Positions 59,926-64,000 of a stretch of DNA of 64,000 nt are shown here, piece after piece; within the stretch, counting starts at the first letter, position 1, and every line of letters begins with the position of its first letter. The DNA is from Armatimonadota bacterium (lineage in GTDB: Bacteria > Armatimonadota > Fimbriimonadia > Fimbriimonadales > Fimbriimonadaceae): assembly GCA_018268255.1 (NCBI GenBank), contig JAFDWX010000002.1, positions 62,001-126,000 of the forward strand, in the 5' to 3' direction. A program made the translations under genes and the position numbers. The notes under the pieces are model-generated. The model was not told the origin of the DNA, searched no databases, and was given only the letters and a program-made list of their open reading frames with translations.

Positions 59926-60647
59926 AGTGGCTTGCCTTTGTCGCGATGATCGGTTTGACTGTGATGGCCTATTTTGCGCCACCGATCAATACATTTCCCG
60001 AGCCGGAGTTGGCGCGGATGATCTTCTTTCATCTGCCATGTGCCTTCCTAACGGTCGGATTCGTACTTTTTTCGGCGGTGTGCGCCATCAAATACCTCTC
60101 CACACGAGAGATTATTTGGGAATATCGGGGCCACGCGGCAAATGCGGTGAGCTTGGGAGTTGCAGCGGCAACCTTGGCCACCGGAATCTTGTTCTCAAAG
60201 GTTCAGTGGGGTGCATGGTGGCACTGGGATCCAAGGCAGACGTCGTTTCTGATTGTCTTGCTGCTTTTGGGTGCCTACTTCGCCGTTCGGATGGCATTTG
60301 ACGACGAGACGACTCGAGCGCGAGCAGCCGCAACGTATTCAAGCCTAACCTTGCTGCCTATTCTCTTCTTGGTGTTTGTCTTCCCGCGACTACCGCAAGT
60401 CGTGAAGAACTCGCTACATCCAAGTACCACCGTGCAACAGGGAGGCTTCTCAAGGGAGTACTGGACTGTTGTTCTGGGCGTTTTTGTCGTACTGATTTGG
60501 ACTTTTTCGTGGATCTACAAGATCCACGTCCGAACATCGCTCTTAGAAAAAGAACTTGTAGATCAAGATGGAAAATTGGAAGCTGCTGGCAACCGTACCA
60601 CCGCTCATCGTGTGGATCGTAGTGTTTCTGTACGTGAACAGAGTTAA
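59922..60647 (+). CDS. ccmC: Haem lyase/handling protein CcmC
   Basis: About 241 residues from ATG 59922, overlapping ccmB as ATGA; the 29 residues upstream in frame are not family-like. About six membrane helices. The haem-handling WWD motif is clear: VQWGAWWHWDPRQTSFLIVL near 90-110, with conserved His residues flanking it (FFHLPCAFLT before, SLHPSTTVQQ after). CcmC binds haem with CcmD and CcmE to form the covalent CcmE-haem adduct. Confidence 0.92.
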   Translation: MKWLAFVAMIGLTVMAYFAPPINTFPEPELARMIFFHLPCAFLTVGFVLFSAVCAIKYLSTREIIWEYRGHAANAVSLGVAAATLATGILFSKVQWGAWWHWDPRQTSFLIVLLLLGAYFAVRMAFDDETTRARAAATYSSLTLLPILFLVFVFPRLPQVVKNSLHPSTTVQQGGFSREYWTVVLGVFVVLIWTFSWIYKIHVRTSLLEKELVDQDGKLEAAGNRTTAHRVDRSVSVREQS

Positions 60648-60693
60648 CTCGCGACTCGACGAAATCGAGCAGGAGCTAAAGTCTCGCCCGTAG
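60568..60693 (+). CDS. ccmD: CcmD-like small membrane protein
   Basis: ATG 60568 opens 41 codons to TAG 60691-60693, in a different frame overlapping the ccmC 3' end by 80 bases. The translation MENWKLLATVPPLIVWIVVF then LYVNRVNSRLDEIEQELKSR P has one membrane helix followed by a charged helix, the standard CcmD topology and size (40-70 residues). Position after ccmC is canonical. CcmD stabilises the CcmC-haem-CcmE complex. Confidence 0.8.
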   Translation: MENWKLLATVPPLIVWIVVFLYVNRVNSRLDEIEQELKSRP

Positions 60694-61009
60694 AGGCTTA
60701 TATCTCGACGACCCGGCGCTTGAGCTTTTGGCCGCTCCGCGATCGGGGCCAAGCTCGTTTGATCTGGGTACAAAACAGGGGAGTGTAGGTCGAATCTGCC
60801 TCAAGCTTCGGCCACCCGCGTAGCCACTCCCGACTCCAGGACCTTGAGGCACCGCGTTCAACTCGAATCCCGCCCATGCGACGAACAAGGGCAGTGGAGT
60901 GCCCCAGCGACCTACCATGAATCTCTGCCTCTACCACGGACTGAGGTAGCGAAAGACGCCCGCGAGGTGTCCCCGGGGCGTCGTAAGAATTTTCTGGAGC
61001 CAAGAGCAG
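60694..61009. other. Region between the two ccm transcription units
   Basis: 316 bases between convergent ccmD (+) and ccmE (-). On the minus strand a TTG at 61003, 6 bases after the ccmE stop, opens 101 codons to 60698 with a basic, Arg/Ser/Trp-rich product (SLGHSTALVRRMGGIRVERG, SREWLRGWPKLEAD); I cannot tell whether it is expressed. A possible hairpin TTGGCC/GGCCAA lies near 60728-60752. Otherwise nothing definite. Confidence 0.35.
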
Positions 61010-61390
61010 TTAGCTGTTGGCGGCGGCTTTGTTTTCGTTCTCGTACTTGGACGGGCATTTGACCAGCATCTGGTCAGCCTTAAAGACCCCATCCTTGACA
61101 TTACCGATCACGACAACGCGTGTAGCGTGGTCCAGGTTCGATTGTTGCGGACCAACGTACATCACTGGCATCGTTCCGGTTTCATCCTTCAACGTAAACC
61201 GGGTGTCGCGGGTCATAGCGCTTTCCTTGAGGGTATCAGGAAGGATTTCTCCCACAACGTGTACTCGTGTACTGCCAGTATTCGCATCCTTGATCGTCAC
61301 ATAAGGCGAGGAGCTGTTGACAAACACCGCAGTGAGGCCGCCAACTGCGGCGACAGCGAGAGCCACTGAAACCAAAACACCAATCTTCAT
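61010..61390 (-). CDS. ccmE: Haem chaperone CcmE, CxxxY variant
   Basis: 126 residues with one N-terminal helix (about 4-24) and an OB-fold: YVTIKDANTGSTRVHVVGEI, LPDTLK, TRFTLKDETGTMPVMYVGPQ, VVVIGNVKDGVFKADQMLVK CPSKYE. In classical CcmE the haem is bound by His in HxxxY; here the motif is Cys112-Pro-Ser-Lys-Tyr116, i.e. CxxxY, the variant described from archaea and some bacteria that also lack CcmH. It binds haem covalently in the periplasm and passes it to CcmF. A TATAAT-like box (61404-61409, minus) sits 13 bases before the ATG, so it may have its own promoter. Confidence 0.92.
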   Translation of the reverse strand: MKIGVLVSVALAVAAVGGLTAVFVNSSSPYVTIKDANTGSTRVHVVGEILPDTLKESAMTRDTRFTLKDETGTMPVMYVGPQQSNLDHATRVVVIGNVKDGVFKADQMLVKCPSKYENENKAAANS

Positions 61391-61421
61391 CAGGTTAATT
61401 CCTATTATATTAGGGAAGTGC

Positions 61422-61449
61422 TCGGGTGAATCCTCTCAAATCCACCCGA
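61422..61449 (-). terminator. Hairpin between the cytochrome and ccmE genes
   Basis: TCGGGTG (61422-61428) and CACCCGA (61443-61449) form a perfect 7-bp stem with a 14-base loop, 22 bases after the stop at 61472 on the minus strand. No long U-tract follows. It may partially separate the cytochrome gene from ccmE. Confidence 0.4.
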
Positions 61450-61471
61450 TATTGTCGTTCAGCCGTAAAGC

Positions 61472-61798
61472 TTACTTTCCGGGGTTGACGTCTGCCTTGA
61501 TTTCGTCGACGTTCTTCTTGCCGTTCTTGTTGGAATCGAGTCCTTCCACCTTGGCGAGGATGTCCGCGGTGAGTTTCTTGGTATTGGCAGCTTTCATTGC
61601 AGCAGCAAGGTCTTTGCCGTATGAGTTCAGAGCTTTGCCGCCCTTTGCGCCAGCGTGGCACACGCCGCATTTGGCCTTCCCAAGATTCGAAGCGGGCTTG
61701 ACGCCGTACTTCGTCTCAAAAACTTTGACAGAAGCGGACATGGCCATCGCGGAAGCGAGGATGCCGACACCGATGCACGTATAAAGTAGTCGTTTCAT
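61472..61798 (-). CDS. Mono-haem c-type cytochrome with EF-hand-like loop
   Basis: 108 residues with a signal peptide (MKRLLYTCIGVGILASAMAM). One haem site CGVCH at about 44-48 (AKCGVCHAGAKGGKALNSYG), then a C-terminal helix-loop-helix with DSNKNGKKNVDEI, which fits a Ca-binding EF-hand or dockerin loop. It is nearly identical in design to the gene at 62030 (same signal and tail), so the two arose by tandem duplication. Client of the ccm system encoded around it. Confidence 0.85.
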   Translation of the reverse strand: MKRLLYTCIGVGILASAMAMSASVKVFETKYGVKPASNLGKAKCGVCHAGAKGGKALNSYGKDLAAAMKAANTKKLTADILAKVEGLDSNKNGKKNVDEIKADVNPGK

Positions 61799-62029
61799 TC
61801 TTTTGTTTCCTGAAAAAGAGCCAGACCGAGCCTAGAAATAGATTTGCCGAGCCCTTCGATATTATCAAAAACCTTCGCGATCAACTCCGGCGAGACAGAT
61901 GCATGAAAATAGGGAAGACAAGCAGATGCGACCAACGGCTACGACCAAAAGTGTTTGATCAAGCGGGTGAATCGGACGCATCTAATGTCTTCCCCAGTAT
62001 GTGTTTGGCTTTCTTAACCTGACCGGTAA

Positions 62030-62350
62030 TTACTTACCGGGAAGAACGTCGGCCTTAATTTCGTCGACATTCTTCTTGCCGTTCTTGTTGGAATCCAAAC
62101 CTTCGACCTTAGCAAGAATGTCAGCCGTCAGCTTTTTGGAGCCAGCTGCTTTCATGGCAGCAGCGAGATCCTTGCCGTAGGGGTTCAGAGCCTTTCCGCC
62201 CTTGCCGGTGGCGTGGCACAGAGCGCATTTGGCCTTGGCGAGATTGGGCTTAGCGCCGTACTTTGCTTCAAAGACCTTGCCAAAAGTAGACATCGCCATT
62301 GCCGAAGCAATAAGGCCTACACCGATGCATGTATACAATAGTCGTTTCAT
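62030..62350 (-). CDS. Mono-haem c-type cytochrome with EF-hand-like loop (paralogue)
   Basis: 106 residues with a signal peptide (MKRLLYTCIGVGLIASAMAM) and haem site CALCH at about 42-46 within AKCALCHATGKGGKALNPYG, followed by the same GLDSNKNGKKNVDEI loop. About 80% of residues equal its neighbour at 61472. The upstream GGAAAG ribosome binding site is good. Its ATG overlaps the ccmF stop, so it is co-translated with ccmF, unlike its paralogue, which is 231 bases further down. Confidence 0.85.
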   Translation of the reverse strand: MKRLLYTCIGVGLIASAMAMSTFGKVFEAKYGAKPNLAKAKCALCHATGKGGKALNPYGKDLAAAMKAAGSKKLTADILAKVEGLDSNKNGKKNVDEIKADVLPGK

Positions 62351-64000
62351 TTTTTCTTTCCTTGGAGTGCGGTAGCCAGCTCTGGAGACGGCTCAGGAGT
62401 GTGCTCTTTGAGGGGAGCCTCTGAACTGCCTTTGCGACTGGATTTTCTATAAACTGCTGCCAAGAACCCAGCAAGGGCCGAAACGCCGGTGCCGAGCCAG
62501 ACCAGGATGGTCATGGGTTTGTGATAGACCTCGACAGGATAAATAGGAGTCTTCATTTGAACCTTGAGGTTCACCGATTTATCCGCGGCGTTCATGCCAG
62601 TCATCATCAATTCCATTTGATCGTTGAGTTGGACGGGGTGCATAACCATGCCACCTTCGCCGCCCAATTCCATTTCCGGATTCACTGTCGTCGATTTCCC
62701 GTCAGGGGTCGAAACCTTGACTAGGGCGCCGAATCGTGTTCCAGCCTGTCCGAATTCACCCTTCCGAGTCATTTCTTGGTAGGTAAGGACCATTTCGCCA
62801 AGATCAATGGATTTCCCTTCTTGGACGCTGATATCTTCAGTTCCTTGGGTGCGTGGCTGTCCCAAAGACACGTAAGTGTCCATCAGGAGGTGGCGTTCGA
62901 TGTGCGGCCACACCATGTTGGTGACTTGCCCATCAGCCATAGTCAGTTCGTAGAGGCCTGGGGTCGCCGTGAAAACTGGCTTCGTGCCCTTCTTCGTGGT
63001 GTCGAAGAATTCCAGCTTAATTTTGTTATTCCGATCGTGGACATCGGACGTCATGCCCGCGTAACGCACCTCGTAATTGAGAACGCGAGAGGGATGTCCG
63101 TTCATCACAACTGTATCCGCCTTCTTCTCAAACCCTCGCGAGATGATGAGGCCACCCATCAGAAGAGCCACACCGATGTGAGAAAGGAAGGACGAGACGC
63201 CCATCTTGCTCCGCTTAACGATGTCGGCAGCAGCCCAAACGTTTGCTACCAGTACAAAGGTACAAACCGCAACCAGAAAAGCCAGCCAAGGGAGTCCTCC
63301 GATATCGTGTCGCCCAATGAGCGTGATTTTCGGCGCGAGGTCGATGTTGCGGCCATACGGAGTGACAACAGCCAGAAATACTAAGAGGCCGGTGATTCCA
63401 ATCGTGACACAGAGCACGGTGTAAAGCTTTGAAAGCAATTCGCTGACCTTGAGCCCTCGCCAGGTCACAAAAGGAGTAATCGCCATGAGGAACATCATTG
63501 GGATGAAGACCCAAGGAAGGACCTGGTGATAGACCCCTTCTTCAACAACGCGCGACTTCTCGCCTTTGAGCGCCTGAACGAGCGGCACGCTCATGCCGAT
63601 TGCCGTTGCGGTTCCCATGGTGAGGAGCAGCGTGATGCCGACCATGTAAAAGGCGTCTTTTTTGATCCCGGCAGGGCCTTCATCGATCTTCCCGTCTTTG
63701 CGAGCTTGGAACATCCGAAACGCCCAGAGACCCAAAAAGCCGAGGGTGGACACGGTCATCAGAGTGATCAGCAGCTTGAGCGCGTAGCGGTTCATCTCCG
63801 CGAAGCTGTGGACACTCGAATCGCTCAAGAATCCCGAGCGAGTGAGGAACGTGCCATAGACAAAAACGATGAACGGCAGGCCCGACAGGATGAGGTTGGT
63901 GCCTTGCCATTTCTTCCGTGTGGTCTGAACGATGATCGAGTGAACAAAGGCAGCCGTAAACAGCCAGGGTACAAAGCTTACGTTCTCGACCGGATCCCAC
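62347..64000 (-). CDS. ccmF: CcmF, haem lyase component (N-terminus beyond the window)
   Basis: At least 551 residues, open to the right edge. Near the edge the translation reads WDPVENVSFVPWLFTAAFVH, the WWD-type haem-handling domain of CcmF, then FVYGTFLTRSGFLSDSSVHS. The following 490 residues include several helices and a large periplasmic domain (VLNYEVRYAGMTSDVHDRNN, TVNPEMELGGEGGMVMHPVQ, KTPIYPVEVYHKPMTILVWL GTGVSAL) typical of CcmF C-termini. CcmF transfers haem from CcmE to apocytochrome. The N-terminal part is missing only because of the window. It ends overlapping the cytochrome gene as ATGA. Confidence 0.92.
   Translation of the reverse strand, partial: WDPVENVSFVPWLFTAAFVHSIIVQTTRKKWQGTNLILSGLPFIVFVYGTFLTRSGFLSDSSVHSFAEMNRYALKLLITLMTVSTLGFLGLWAFRMFQARKDGKIDEGPAGIKKDAFYMVGITLLLTMGTATAIGMSVPLVQALKGEKSRVVEEGVYHQVLPWVFIPMMFLMAITPFVTWRGLKVSELLSKLYTVLCVTIGITGLLVFLAVVTPYGRNIDLAPKITLIGRHDIGGLPWLAFLVAVCTFVLVANVWAAADIVKRSKMGVSSFLSHIGVALLMGGLIISRGFEKKADTVVMNGHPSRVLNYEVRYAGMTSDVHDRNNKIKLEFFDTTKKGTKPVFTATPGLYELTMADGQVTNMVWPHIERHLLMDTYVSLGQPRTQGTEDISVQEGKSIDLGEMVLTYQEMTRKGEFGQAGTRFGALVKVSTPDGKSTTVNPEMELGGEGGMVMHPVQLNDQMELMMTGMNAADKSVNLKVQMKTPIYPVEVYHKPMTILVWLGTGVSALAGFLAAVYRKSSRKGSSEAPLKEHTPEPSPELATALQGKKK

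Overview
The window looks like a chromosomal segment of a free-living bacterium, most likely Armatimonadota (Fimbriimonadia-like). This placement is inference. It rests on secreted proteins ending in a GDxDGDN...IFDYV dockerin-like module, a complete division and cell-wall cluster preceded by mraZ and carrying DUF881 and sbp genes (Gram-positive-like layout), a diaminopimelate-type MurE, a futalosine-pathway menaquinone gene, and an uncharacterised DUF6754-type membrane cluster. Most genes use ATG, GTG or TTG starts and are packed with 1-17 base overlaps.

Layout. 1-3.5 kb: 5' part of mnmE (runs off the left edge), a small membrane protein, an RluD-type pseudouridine synthase, then on the other strand a Gfo/Idh/MocA oxidoreductase and a Nudix hydrolase. 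3.5-6.4 kb: a two-RCK potassium channel and a HEAT-like protein. 6.4-24.6 kb: a dcw operon (mraZ, rsmH, ftsL-like, ftsI, murE, murF, mraY, murD, ftsW, murG, a murC-ddl fusion, ftsQ, DUF881, sbp, ftsA, ftsZ), ending in a strong terminator and covering lipid II synthesis plus divisome assembly. 24.6-29.4 kb: a DUF2807 lipoprotein and two secreted proteins with the dockerin-like tail, one a glycoside hydrolase. 29.7-34.8 kb: galactokinase, a helical-repeat protein and a large metzincin-type protease. 35-39.3 kb: transaldolase, an alkyltransferase-like protein, upp, then glmU and prs (nucleotide and UDP-GlcNAc supply). 39.2-43.5 kb: a tightly overlapping run of membrane proteins of unknown function, the best candidate here for an undescribed system. 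43.5-47.5 kb: recO, a zinc-ribbon membrane protein with an SPFH/GYF_2 protein, and mqnD.

47.5-55.8 kb is more accessory: a GH38-like glycosidase with a LacI-type operator and an in-frame palindrome, a PilB/GspE-type ATPase, small unknown genes, an Mrr-type endonuclease, an FN3-like protein and a third dockerin-tailed secreted protein, interspersed with GC-rich palindromic elements. 55.9-64 kb: an EamA transporter, then a cytochrome c region: a seven-haem/cytochrome b fusion, ccmABC with a previously too-small ccmD, and on the other strand ccmF (runs off the right edge), two duplicated mono-haem cytochromes and a ccmE with the CxxxY variant of the haem-binding motif. Together this encodes a variant System I cytochrome c maturation pathway next to its client cytochromes.

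I saw no rRNA, tRNA, CRISPR array, transposase or prophage genes.
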